Source: Candidatus Schekmanbacteria bacterium GWA2_38_11 | GTDB taxonomy: Bacteria > Schekmanbacteria > GWA2-38-11 | Assembly: GCA_001790645.1 (NCBI GenBank) | Contig: MGDB01000085.1 | Span: 1 to 5,079, forward strand | Length of the DNA stretch: 5,079 nucleotides | Reading direction: 5' to 3' | Part shown: in pieces, positions 1-4,939 of the stretch | Position numbering within the stretch: position 1 is the first letter of the stretch | Layout of the letters: the number at the start of each line of letters is the position of its first letter | The notes under the pieces: generated by a model | Databases searched by the model: none | What the model saw: the letters and a program-made list of their open reading frames with translations, nothing else | Told to the model about the DNA's origin: nothing | Translations under genes and position numbers: made by a program

Positions 1-588
1 CTATCTCCTCAAGAAATGTTAGCAATCTCTCAAGAAAGCTTGACAGGGTATCAGGGTACAAATCCAACAGATTCTGATGGAGATGGTCTAGGAGATTGCA
101 TAGATAACTGCCCTTTTGTTGTTAACCTTGATCAGGCTGATCAGGCAGATGCAGATAGTGATGGAATTGGTAATATTTGCGATAACTGTCCAACAATTTA
201 TAATCCAGACCAGACAGATACTGACAATGATGGTTTGGGTGATGTATGCGGCCAGACTCCCACTCTTATAACTTTATCCTCTTTTACTGCTGAATCTAAA
301 AAAGGAAAAGTTCTGTTAAAATGGGAAACAAAAAGTGAGATTGAAAATATAGGTTTTAATATCCTCCGCAGTGAATCAAAAGACAGTGGATTTGTGAAAG
401 TCAACAAGAAGTTAATTCCTGCAAAAGGGAGTGCTACAAAGGGAGCAGAGTATAAGTTTATTGATGAAAAGGTTAAGGCGGGAAAGACCTATTACTACAA
501 GCTTGAGGATATTGACAGTAATACAGGAAGCACTCTTCATGGGTCGAAGTCAGTGGAAGTGAATTATAAGAAGAAAGGGAAGAAGTAA
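1..588 (+). CDS. TSP3-repeat exported protein with fibronectin-like C-terminus (5' partial)
   Basis: The frame is open from base 1 to the TAA at 586-588 (195 residues seen), so the N-terminus lies outside the window; the ATG at 16 is probably internal. Residues about 20-85 hold three thrombospondin type 3-like calcium loops (DSDGDGLGD, DADSDGIGN, DTDNDGLGD), two of them followed by the DNCP signature, with paired cysteines as usual in this family. From about residue 87 a beta-rich domain follows (SSFTAES, VLLKWET, GFNILRS, KTYYYKLEDID), which resembles the fibronectin type III-like C-terminal module of many large surface or secreted proteins in Desulfobacterota and Nitrospirota. The last residues are very basic (KKKGKK). 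The likely role is extracellular, structural or adhesive and calcium-stabilised; no catalytic motif is visible. Its stop is followed at once by 7-bp tandem repeats. The family assignment is firm; the exact function is unknown. Confidence 0.85.
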   Translation, partial: LSPQEMLAISQESLTGYQGTNPTDSDGDGLGDCIDNCPFVVNLDQADQADADSDGIGNICDNCPTIYNPDQTDTDNDGLGDVCGQTPTLITLSSFTAESKKGKVLLKWETKSEIENIGFNILRSESKDSGFVKVNKKLIPAKGSATKGAEYKFIDEKVKAGKTYYYKLEDIDSNTGSTLHGSKSVEVNYKKKGKK

Positions 589-593
589 AGATT

Positions 594-628
594 GCAAAGA
601 GCAAAGTGCAAAATGCAAAGTGCAAAAG
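594..628 (+). repeat. Heptad tandem repeat, GCAAAGT type (5 units)
   Basis: Five consecutive 7-bp units start 5 nt after the stop of the TSP3 gene: GCAAAGA, GCAAAGT, GCAAAAT, GCAAAGT, GCAAAAG. The same unit family appears in reverse complement after the stops of amt and glnA, so in each case it reads in the sense orientation of the gene just ended. No coding function is apparent. Confidence 0.85.
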
Positions 629-650
629 AAATTTAAATTCAATTGCCAAA

Positions 651-692
651 AAGTTATAAGTCGTAGGTCATAAGTTATAAGTTAATTAGTTA
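651..692 (+). repeat. Heptad tandem repeat, AAGTTAT type (6 units)
   Basis: Six 7-bp units: AAGTTAT, AAGTCGT, AGGTCAT, AAGTTAT, AAGTTAA, TTAGTTA. The array ends exactly where the Shine-Dalgarno region of the small peptide gene begins (692-698). No convincing sigma-70 promoter could be picked out between 589 and 704, so where the peptide transcript starts is unclear. The second half is nearly the same as the distal part of the arrays after amt and glnA. Confidence 0.8.
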
Positions 693-704
693 AAGGAGCA
701 ATAG

Positions 705-860
705 ATGAATAAATCAAAGAAACCTTACACAACCCCAACTGTAAGAAAGATTAAGCTTGTGCCTGAGGAAGCAGTGCTTGGAGTGTGCAAAAATGAAACT
801 GCAGCAGGTCCTAATCAGAGCCAGTGCCTCATTCCCCAGTGTTTTAATGCAGGAAGCTGA
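705..860 (+). CDS. Small Cys-containing peptide, candidate RiPP precursor (51 aa)
   Basis: The gene encodes 51 residues and ends in TGA at 858-860. The start is supported by AAAGGAG at 692-698, 6 nt before the ATG. The N-terminal half is charged and leader-like (MNKSKKPYTTPTVRKIKLV), followed by PEEAVLGVC and a short tail with cysteines at residues 28, 41 and 46 (spacing C-x12-C-x4-C) that ends in FNAGS. There is no signal peptide or membrane segment. The lysine-rich start, the PEEAVL motif directly before the first cysteine and the Gly/Asn/Ser/Cys-rich tail resemble short precursor-like peptides that I recall lying near radical SAM/SPASM maturases in uncultured bacteria; this is memory, not a search. 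No maturase, protease or exporter is visible here, so if it is a RiPP the enzymes lie to the left of the window or elsewhere. A small metal-binding protein is the main alternative. Confidence 0.7.
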   Translation: MNKSKKPYTTPTVRKIKLVPEEAVLGVCKNETAAGPNQSQCLIPQCFNAGS

Positions 861-876
861 AAGGGGTCGCCTTATA

Positions 877-901
877 TCGAGCCTGAAAAGGCTCTCCCAC
901 A
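877..901 (-). repeat. REP-like element, copy B
   Basis: Read on the minus strand, this 25-nt unit is TGTGGGA followed by a perfect 6-bp hairpin (GAGCCT, loop TTTC, AGGCTC) and GA. A conserved GTRGGA head before a short GC-rich hairpin is the architecture of REP elements mobilised by RAYT transposases. Copy A at 936-960 has the same layout with a different stem. It starts 16 nt after the peptide stop codon. Confidence 0.6.
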
Positions 902-905
902 ATGT

Positions 906-932
906 GAGAAACCCCTTCCGGGGTTGATTCTC
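906..932. repeat. Hairpin between the two REP-like units
   Basis: The inner stem AACCCC (910-915) pairs with GGGGTT (920-925) across a TTCC loop. Outside it, GAGA (906-909) can pair with TCTC (929-932) across a small bulge. It sits midway between REP-like copies B and A, giving a three-hairpin cluster as in compound REP (BIME-like) arrangements. Confidence 0.6.
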
Positions 933-935
933 CTT

Positions 936-960
936 GCGCTGACAGGAGTCAGCTCCTACA
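936..960 (-). repeat. REP-like element, copy A
   Basis: On the minus strand this reads TGTAGGA, then a perfect 6-bp hairpin (GCTGAC, loop TCCT, GTCAGC), then GC. Unit length, head sequence, stem length and loop length all match copy B at 877-901, and both copies face the same way, while the stem bases differ but remain paired. That pattern favours a mobile structured element over chance. Confidence 0.6.
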
Positions 961-963
961 TTT

Positions 964-979
964 CTAACAAACCTGTTAG
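964..979. repeat. Short hairpin before the terminator
   Basis: CTAACA (964-969) pairs perfectly with TGTTAG (974-979) across a 4-nt AACC loop. No T-run follows. It lies between the REP-like cluster and the rho-independent terminator and may simply add structure to the 3' untranslated region of the peptide transcript. Confidence 0.45.
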
Positions 980-983
980 GTTG

Positions 984-1026
984 AAAAGTCTTCGTCCTGA
1001 GAAAGTCAGAATGAGGGCTTTTTTTT
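984..1026 (+). terminator. Rho-independent terminator after the small peptide gene
   Basis: Bases 984-1000 pair with 1006-1022 across a GAAAG loop, with one mismatch (996/1010) and G-U pairs at 989/1017, 991/1015 and 994/1012. The 3' arm runs into eight T (1019-1026). The wobble pairs would be A-C mismatches in minus-strand RNA, and that strand lacks a comparable T-run, so this terminator works mainly on rightward transcripts. It would end the peptide mRNA about 125 nt after the stop codon. Leftward transcripts of the facing operon would not end well here. Confidence 0.8.
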
Positions 1027-1095
1027 GTTTTATTAACACACGTAAAAATTGTAGTTGTTTTTTTGGGAATAAAGGGGACGGCCTAAAAAGCTGTT

Positions 1096-1353
1096 TTAAT
1101 CAGTTACTTTGAAAACCATATCATGCTCTCTTACCTTTTCTTTTATCTTTATTCCTATTGACTCTCCTTTGCCTGCTTTCTCGACACTTACATGCTCAAT
1201 TTGTATTGACTCTACAATCTGCTCAAAATCTGTGCTATGACCCTTTATGTGAATTTTATCACCAATTTTTAACTCTCCGTTCTCTATTGTAAAAGCTGCT
1301 ACACCGGGTTTTGAAAAATAATGAGTGATCTTGCCTATCTCTATTTCTGGCAT
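1096..1353 (-). CDS. EF-Tu domain-2-like small beta-barrel protein (85 aa)
   Basis: An 85-residue protein with the pattern of translation factor domain 2 (GTP_EFTU_D2 fold): EIGKITHYF, GVAAFTI, LKIGDKIHIKG near residues 28-38, then a central IQIEH strand, KGESIGIKI and a closing strand ending FKVTD. There is no GTPase domain, so it cannot act as an elongation factor. Stand-alone proteins of this type are usually annotated as translation elongation factor-like, and their role is not established. The start is supported by AAGGAGG at 1366-1360, 6 nt before the ATG. It is the last gene of a tight leftward operon; the stop of the preceding 30-residue gene overlaps its ribosome binding site, which suggests translational coupling. 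No good leftward terminator is visible after it. Confidence 0.85.
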   Translation of the reverse strand: MPEIEIGKITHYFSKPGVAAFTIENGELKIGDKIHIKGHSTDFEQIVESIQIEHVSVEKAGKGESIGIKIKEKVREHDMVFKVTD

Positions 1354-1365
1354 TTTAATCCTCCT

Positions 1366-1458
1366 TTATTTTTTAAGTAATTCTTTAGTAGTAAAAAATA
1401 TAATACCAATCAAAAAAACTGCCATAACTATTTGTAGGATAAGCTTTAGCTCAACCAT
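1366..1458 (-). CDS. Putative 30-residue single-pass membrane peptide
   Basis: This short frame starts with ATG 2 nt after the FmdB stop and ends with TAA at the first base of the next gene's Shine-Dalgarno sequence, so it fits the gap in the operon exactly. The product begins MVELKLIL, has a hydrophobic stretch of about 19 residues (QIVMAVFLIGIIFF region), and ends KELLKK; this is a typical layout for a small inner-membrane peptide with a positively charged end. The ribosome binding site is weak (AAGG directly before the ATG), so translation would depend on coupling to the upstream gene. No other in-frame start precedes it, because a stop lies 8 codons upstream. I recognise no family. The fit and hydrophobicity argue for a real gene, but chance cannot be excluded at this length. 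Confidence 0.5.
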   Translation of the reverse strand: MVELKLILQIVMAVFLIGIIFFTTKELLKK

Positions 1459-1460
1459 CC

Positions 1461-1625
1461 TTAGCTTTTCTTTGAGGTTTCAGCAAAAAAAGTAGATAAT
1501 AACTGTTCTACTTTCCCAGAATCGCATTTTGGACATTTATTTTGAAAGGTGCTGTGGCCTTTGATAGTAAGGACTAATTGAAATTCGCTTTTGCAGTCAT
1601 TGCATTTATACTCATAGGTTGGCAT
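1461..1625 (-). CDS. FmdB-family zinc ribbon protein (54 aa)
   Basis: The product is 54 residues. It opens MPTYEYKCNDCKSEF and carries a second knuckle CPKC at residues 31-34; with C8 and C11 this gives a CxxC-x19-CxxC zinc ribbon. The MPxYEY start and the LLSTFF segment after the second CxxC are typical of FmdB-type putative regulatory proteins (named after a formamidase-locus protein), whose molecular role is still poorly defined. The start is supported by AGGAGG at 1639-1634, 8 nt before the ATG. It is the first gene of a leftward operon with the 30-residue membrane peptide (2-nt gap) and the EF-Tu domain-2-like protein. The length is at the short end of the family and looks complete. Confidence 0.85.
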   Translation of the reverse strand: MPTYEYKCNDCKSEFQLVLTIKGHSTFQNKCPKCDSGKVEQLLSTFFAETSKKS

Positions 1626-1680
1626 TTTTAAATCCTCCTAAAAAATAAATACAATTTTCGAGAAGTATTTTAATATTTAG

Positions 1681-1708
1681 AATATAGAGAATTTTAGAAA
1701 AAAAGCAA
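1681..1708 (-). promoter_or_regulatory. Possible sigma-70 promoter of the FmdB operon
   Basis: On the minus strand, TTGCTT (1708-1703) and TATATT (1686-1681) are separated by 16 nt and lie about 55 nt upstream of the FmdB start codon. The -10 box is good and the -35 box is poor. The area is AT-rich, so chance matches are expected. Confidence 0.35.
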
Positions 1709-1723
1709 CAAGAAAGTGAAGCA

Positions 1724-1758
1724 GTTGTTAGTGGTTAGTGAAAAGTGAATAGTAACGA
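1724..1758 (+). repeat. Heptad tandem repeat, GTTAGTG type (5 units)
   Basis: Five 7-bp units: GTTGTTA, GTGGTTA, GTGAAAA, GTGAATA, GTAACGA. They run opposite to the neighbouring array at 1788-1857, so the two could fold back on each other imperfectly (for example TTAGT here against ACTAA there). The array lies between the end of amt and the putative FmdB promoter. Confidence 0.55.
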
Positions 1759-1787
1759 GGGAAGGGGAAAACTTGAAAATATCTATC

Positions 1788-1857
1788 AACTTATAACTTG
1801 TGAATTATAACTAATAACTTCTTTAATTCTAAACTTTTAATTTTGCATTTTACGCTT
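1788..1857 (-). repeat. Heptad repeat array downstream of amt (10 units)
   Basis: On the plus strand the units are AACTTAT, AACTTGT, GAATTAT, AACTAAT, AACTTCT, TTAATTC, TAAACTT, TTAATTT, TGCATTT, TACGCTT. The array abuts the amt stop codon. Read in the sense of amt, it passes from TAAAATGCAAA-like units to ACAAGTTATAAGTT-like units, the same order as after the TSP3 gene and glnA. The 16-mer AACTTATAACTTGTGA (1788-1803) recurs exactly at 3377-3392. Confidence 0.75.
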
Positions 1858-1858
1858 C

Positions 1859-3238
1859 TTAAAAGGTGTATCCGCTCTCTCCGTGCTGACTAAGGTCAAG
1901 CCCCTCATATTCATCCTCATCGCTTACCCTTAACCCCATTACCCAATCAAGTATTTTAAGGATGATAAGAGTAGCTAAAAAAGAATAGGTCCATACAGCA
2001 CCTACACTTATTAGCTGATTCCACAGGAGCGAAACATTGCCAAAAAACAAGCCATCATCCCCTGCACTGTTGATAGCCTTTGAAGCAAAGATCCCTGTAG
2101 CTATTGCACCCCATGTGCCGCCAACTCCATGGACACCAACTACATCAAGGGAATCATCGTAACCAAGTCTGGTCTTGAGGTTAACTGCCATGTAACATAG
2201 AGAACCCGCTATAAGCCCTATGGCCATTGAAGACATAGGTCCCACGTATCCTGAAGCAGGAGTGATAGCGACAAGGCCGGTAACTGCACCTGATGCAGCT
2301 CCAAGTACAGTTGGTTTGCCGCGGTATATCCATTCAGCCATCATCCATGAAATGGCAGCCGTAGCCGTTGCGATATGTGTGACGACAAAAGCAGAGGTGG
2401 CAAGTGAACCTGATGCGACAGCGCTGCCACCATTAAACCCAAACCACCCGAACCAGAGCAATGTTGCACCCAAGAGAGTCATTGTGAGATTATGTGGCGG
2501 CATAGGCTCTACATTATGACCTCTTCTTTTACCTACAACAAGGGCAGCAGCAAGTGCAGAGACCCCTGAACTTATATGCACTACAAGACCGCCTGCAAAA
2601 TCAAGGGCACCTAAATTCCTTATCCACCCTCCAACACCCCAAACCCAGTGGGCAAGCGGGAAATATACTATCGTTGCCCATAGTACAATAAAAACAAGGT
2701 AGGTCTTAAACTTAAACCTTTCTGCAACTGCGCCTGTTATAAGGGCAGGCGTTATTACGGCAAACATCATCTGAAATATCATAAATGCCTGATGAGGTAT
2801 TGTGGCTGAATAATCCGGATTCGGATCAAGCCCAACACCCCTTAGCCCTGCCCACTCAAGATTGCCTATGATATGTCCCACATCAGGGCCAAAGGAAAGG
2901 CTGTAACCATAAAGTACCCACAGAATAGTTATGACACCGAGGGCTATAAAACTCTGCATGATTGTTCCAAGGGCATTTTTCTTCCTTACCATACCGCCAT
3001 AGAAAAGTGCAAGCCCCGGGGTCATAAGCATCACAAGAGCGGTTGAAATCAATACCCATGCCGTATCGCCTTTGTCTATTTTTGAAGCTATAGCTTCAGA
3101 GGCTGGAGTTGACGGAAATACAGGCTTGACTGCGGAAGGCTGCTGAGAAGACGTTGGCAGGCTATGCTCTTTAGCAAAAGCAGCTAACGGCGTGAATATT
3201 AGGCATAATAAAATGATAAGAGTTAATAGTTTCTTCAT
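1859..3238 (-). CDS. amt: Ammonium transporter Amt
   Basis: A 459-residue integral membrane ammonium channel of the Amt/MEP/Rh family. A cleavable signal peptide (residues 1-22, ending AAFA) is followed by a Ser/Pro-rich linker of about 35 residues and about eleven membrane segments. Family landmarks are present: PGLALFYGGMVR near 74-85, FQMMFAVITPALITGA near 155-170, AHWVWG near 196-201, D213 before the first pore histidine H221 (VVHISSG), and the second pore histidine H370 (DVVGVHGVGG). The C-terminus GLRVSDEDEYEGLD is the conserved cytoplasmic tail that contacts PII proteins in characterised members. I chose ATG at 3238 rather than the in-frame TTG at 3244, because AGGG at 3251-3248 sits 9 nt before the ATG and only 3 nt before the TTG. 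That weak site lies in the 3' arm of a hairpin (3249-3268). The gene follows glnA in the same direction; no glnK is adjacent. Confidence 0.95.
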   Translation of the reverse strand: MKKLLTLIILLCLIFTPLAAFAKEHSLPTSSQQPSAVKPVFPSTPASEAIASKIDKGDTAWVLISTALVMLMTPGLALFYGGMVRKKNALGTIMQSFIALGVITILWVLYGYSLSFGPDVGHIIGNLEWAGLRGVGLDPNPDYSATIPHQAFMIFQMMFAVITPALITGAVAERFKFKTYLVFIVLWATIVYFPLAHWVWGVGGWIRNLGALDFAGGLVVHISSGVSALAAALVVGKRRGHNVEPMPPHNLTMTLLGATLLWFGWFGFNGGSAVASGSLATSAFVVTHIATATAAISWMMAEWIYRGKPTVLGAASGAVTGLVAITPASGYVGPMSSMAIGLIAGSLCYMAVNLKTRLGYDDSLDVVGVHGVGGTWGAIATGIFASKAINSAGDDGLFFGNVSLLWNQLISVGAVWTYSFLATLIILKILDWVMGLRVSDEDEYEGLDLSQHGESGYTF

Positions 3239-3245
3239 AATCAAC

Positions 3246-3271
3246 TACCCTGCGACAGAGACCGCAGGATA
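3246..3271 (-). repeat. Hairpin element copy 1, over the amt ribosome binding site
   Basis: CCTGCG (3249-3254) pairs perfectly with CGCAGG (3263-3268) around an 8-nt loop (3255-3262). In amt mRNA the 3' arm ends with the AGGG that is the only Shine-Dalgarno candidate, so the stem would compete with ribosome binding. It matches copy 2 (3342-3367) at 21 of 26 positions; the pair C3253-G3264 is replaced by T3349-A3360 there, so pairing is kept. Confidence 0.65.
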
Positions 3272-3309
3272 CGAAGAGTTAGGTTATTTATTTTACCCCC
3301 CACCTTAAT

Positions 3310-3330
3310 CCTCTCCCTCAAGGGGAGAGG
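3310..3330. repeat. Palindromic element CCTCTCCC / GGGAGAGG
   Basis: CCTCTCCC (3310-3317) pairs with GGGAGAGG (3323-3330) around a 5-nt loop, an 8-bp perfect stem. With its left flank (CCCCCACCTTAAT from about 3297) it resembles a CCCTCACCC-type interspersed palindrome that I recall from intergenic regions of many bacteria. No T-run follows on either strand, so it is not a standard terminator. Confidence 0.55.
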
Positions 3331-3341
3331 AAACACAAGGT

Positions 3342-3367
3342 TACCCTGTGGCAGAGACCACAGGGAA
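3342..3367 (-). repeat. Hairpin element copy 2 between glnA and amt
   Basis: CCCTGTGG (3344-3351) pairs perfectly with CCACAGGG (3358-3365) around CAGAGA. It is a second copy, in the same orientation, of the element at 3246-3271, with an 8-bp rather than 6-bp stem and a nearly identical loop. The two copies flank the CCTCTCCC palindrome. Confidence 0.65.
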
Positions 3368-3369
3368 TT

Positions 3370-3390
3370 ACAAGTTAACTTATAACTTGT
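3370..3390. repeat. Inverted repeat at the end of the glnA heptad array
   Basis: ACAAGTTA (3370-3377) is the exact inverted repeat of TAACTTGT (3383-3390) around a 5-nt centre. It caps the heptad array distal to glnA. It could fold as an 8-bp AT-rich hairpin but has no T-run, so a terminator role is doubtful. Confidence 0.5.
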
Positions 3391-3453
3391 GACTTATTCA
3401 GTTTTACGTTTTTTGTTTTACGTTTTGGTTTTGCACTTTACACTTTGCATTTT
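3377..3453 (-). repeat. Heptad repeat array downstream of glnA (11 units)
   Basis: Plus-strand units are AACTTAT, AACTTGT, GACTTAT, TCAGTTT, TACGTTT, TTTGTTT, TACGTTT, TGGTTTT, GCACTTT, ACACTTT, GCATTTT. The array begins 5 nt after the glnA stop. In glnA sense it starts with AAAATGC / AAAGTGC units and changes to ATAAGTC, ACAAGTT, ATAAGTT, the same two-block order seen after the TSP3 gene and amt. It fills most of the distance to the hairpins before amt. Confidence 0.8.
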
Positions 3454-3458
3454 CTGCC

Positions 3459-4871
3459 TTATATGTCATAATACAGAACAAACTCATATGGATGAGGTCT
3501 CAATCTTATGGCATCGACCTCACTAGTTCTTTTATATTTAAGCCACATATCGATGACATCCTGTGTAAAAACATCTCCTTTGAATAAATATTCGTAGTCC
3601 GTCTCCAGGGCATTTAAAGCCTCTTCAAGAGAACCAGGAACTGAAGGAACTCCTGCAAGCTCTTCAGGACCAAGTTCATAAATATCCTTGTCAAGAGGCT
3701 CACCCGGATCAATTTTATTTTCAATTCCGTCAAGACCTGCCATGAGCATAGCAGCAAATGCCATGTAACCGTTGCATGAAGGATCAGGAAACCTCACCTC
3801 TACCCTCTTAGCCTTCGGGCTTGGAGAATACATGGGAATTCTTATTGCAGCGCTTCTATTGCGGCTTGAATATGCGAGGTTCACAGGTGCTTCAAATCCG
3901 GGCACAAGCCTCTTATAGGAATTAGTTGTAGGAGCAACAAAGGCACATAAACTTGCTGCATGCTTTATGATGCCTCCAATATAGTACATGGCTATATCGC
4001 TTAAACCACCATATCCGTTTCCTGCAAATATCGGTTTTCCACCCTTCCAGAGGGATTGATGGGTATGCATTCCTGAACCGTTATCCTTGAAAAGCGGCTT
4101 TGGCATAAAGGTAACTGTCTTACCAAATTTCTTTGCGACATTTTTCACAACATATTTATACCACATCAGGTTATCCCCTGAATTTACAAGGGAAGAGAAT
4201 TTCATGTCTATCTCAGCCTGACCGGCTGTTGCTACCTCATGGTGCTGACACTCTATTGATAACCCCACCTGCTGCATTACAAGAACCATTTCAGTTCTAA
4301 GGTCCTGTTGGCTATCTGTCGGTGGTACTGGGAAGTAACCCTCTTTATAACGGGGCTTGTAGCCAAGGTTTGGGTTTTCCTGCCTTCCGCTGTTCCAGAT
4401 TCCTTCAACTGAATCTATAAAATAAAAACCGCTGTGTTCATTCTGATCAAATCTAATATCGTCAAAAATAAAAAATTCTGCCTCAGGTCCGAAAAAGGCG
4501 GTATCCGCAATCTTTGTGGACTTAAGATAGACTTCAGCCTTCTGGGCAATGTTCCTTGGGTCTCTGCTGTATTTCTCCTTTGTTATCGGGTCAAAGATAT
4601 TGCATATCATTGTCAGGGTAGGAACCTGTGTGAAAGGGTCCATTACTGCAGTAGAGGGATCGGGAATTACCAGCATATCGCTTGCATGGATAGGCTGCCA
4701 CCCCCTGATACTTGAGCCATCAAACCCAAACCCTTCATCAAAACTCTCTTCGCCGAATTCCGATATAGGCACGGTAAAATGCTGCCACATACCCGGGAAA
4801 TCCATGAACTTCAGATCAAGCATTTTTGCATTATTCTTTTTTGCAAACTCTAAAACCTGTTTTATTTCCAT
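3459..4871 (-). CDS. glnA: Glutamine synthetase, type I (GSI-beta type)
   Basis: A 470-residue cytoplasmic enzyme that joins ammonium and glutamate to glutamine with ATP, normally a dodecamer. The length matches enterobacterial GlnA almost exactly. Landmarks in order: FDGSSIRGW (50-58), metal-site glutamates in GPEAEFF (E130, E132), [11 protein letters not shown] (E212, E220), [12 protein letters not shown] (N264, H269), the flap region LVPGFEAP (E327) with [10 protein letters not shown] (R339, R344), and RVEVRFPD (E358, R360). Tyr398 in [11 protein letters not shown] corresponds to the tyrosine adenylylated by GlnE in GSI-beta enzymes, so covalent control is possible. The start is supported by GGAGG at 4882-4878, 6 nt before the ATG. 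A sigma-54 promoter lies upstream (4921-4939). Amt follows 214 nt downstream in the same direction, so the pair forms an ammonium uptake and assimilation unit, although the structured gap leaves co-transcription open. No key residue appears to be missing. Confidence 0.97.
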   Translation of the reverse strand: MEIKQVLEFAKKNNAKMLDLKFMDFPGMWQHFTVPISEFGEESFDEGFGFDGSSIRGWQPIHASDMLVIPDPSTAVMDPFTQVPTLTMICNIFDPITKEKYSRDPRNIAQKAEVYLKSTKIADTAFFGPEAEFFIFDDIRFDQNEHSGFYFIDSVEGIWNSGRQENPNLGYKPRYKEGYFPVPPTDSQQDLRTEMVLVMQQVGLSIECQHHEVATAGQAEIDMKFSSLVNSGDNLMWYKYVVKNVAKKFGKTVTFMPKPLFKDNGSGMHTHQSLWKGGKPIFAGNGYGGLSDIAMYYIGGIIKHAASLCAFVAPTTNSYKRLVPGFEAPVNLAYSSRNRSAAIRIPMYSPSPKAKRVEVRFPDPSCNGYMAFAAMLMAGLDGIENKIDPGEPLDKDIYELGPEELAGVPSVPGSLEEALNALETDYEYLFKGDVFTQDVIDMWLKYKRTSEVDAIRLRPHPYEFVLYYDI

Positions 4872-4896
4872 ATTCTGCCTCCGTTAAAATTCAATA

Positions 4897-4926
4897 AATA
4901 TAATGTTATCTCTAATTCTTTTGCAA
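4897..4926 (-). promoter_or_regulatory. glnA: Possible alternative sigma-70 promoter of glnA
   Basis: On the minus strand, TTGCAA (4926-4921) and TATATT (4902-4897) are 18 nt apart. The -35 box coincides with the -12 element of the sigma-54 promoter, so the two polymerases would exclude each other. The match is moderate (4/6 and 5/6) in an AT-rich region. Confidence 0.35.
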
Positions 4927-4939
4927 AATTTGTGCCAAA
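4921..4939 (-). promoter_or_regulatory. glnA: Sigma-54 promoter of glnA
   Basis: The minus strand reads TTTGGCAC, AAATT, TTGCAA. TGGCAC (4937-4932) and TTGCA (4926-4922) with 5 nt between them match the -24/-12 consensus TGGCAC-N5-TTGCW. The inferred transcription start is near 4911, giving a leader of about 40 nt before the glnA ATG. Sigma-54 control of glnA under nitrogen limitation is well established in other bacteria and would need an NtrC-type activator, which is not encoded here. Confidence 0.8.

Noticed and set aside
198..407. Minus-strand frame of 69 codons inside the TSP3 gene.
   Set aside because: It is a shadow of a clearly coding frame, with no ribosome binding site or family features.
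589..692. Tandem repeats considered as a CRISPR array or phase-variation tract.
   Set aside because: The units are 7 bp and contiguous with no spacers, so this is not CRISPR. The array is outside any reading frame, and without population data phase variation has no support.
714..902. Minus-strand frame of 62 codons opposite the peptide gene.
   Set aside because: It is antisense to the better-supported peptide gene and overlaps REP-like copy B. The product has no recognisable pattern.
861..1112. The peptide frame stays open for 83 codons after its TGA, which could suggest selenocysteine or read-through extension.
   Set aside because: The stretch crosses the REP-like hairpins and the terminator T-run. 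The hairpin 18 nt after the TGA has a GAAA loop rather than a SECIS-like loop, and the downstream residues look random.
2220..2519. Plus-strand frame of 99 codons inside amt.
   Set aside because: It lies antisense to a highly conserved transporter; the apparent length reflects the codon pattern of amt.
4434..4887. Two overlapping plus-strand frames inside glnA.
   Set aside because: Both are antisense shadows of glnA with no family similarity.
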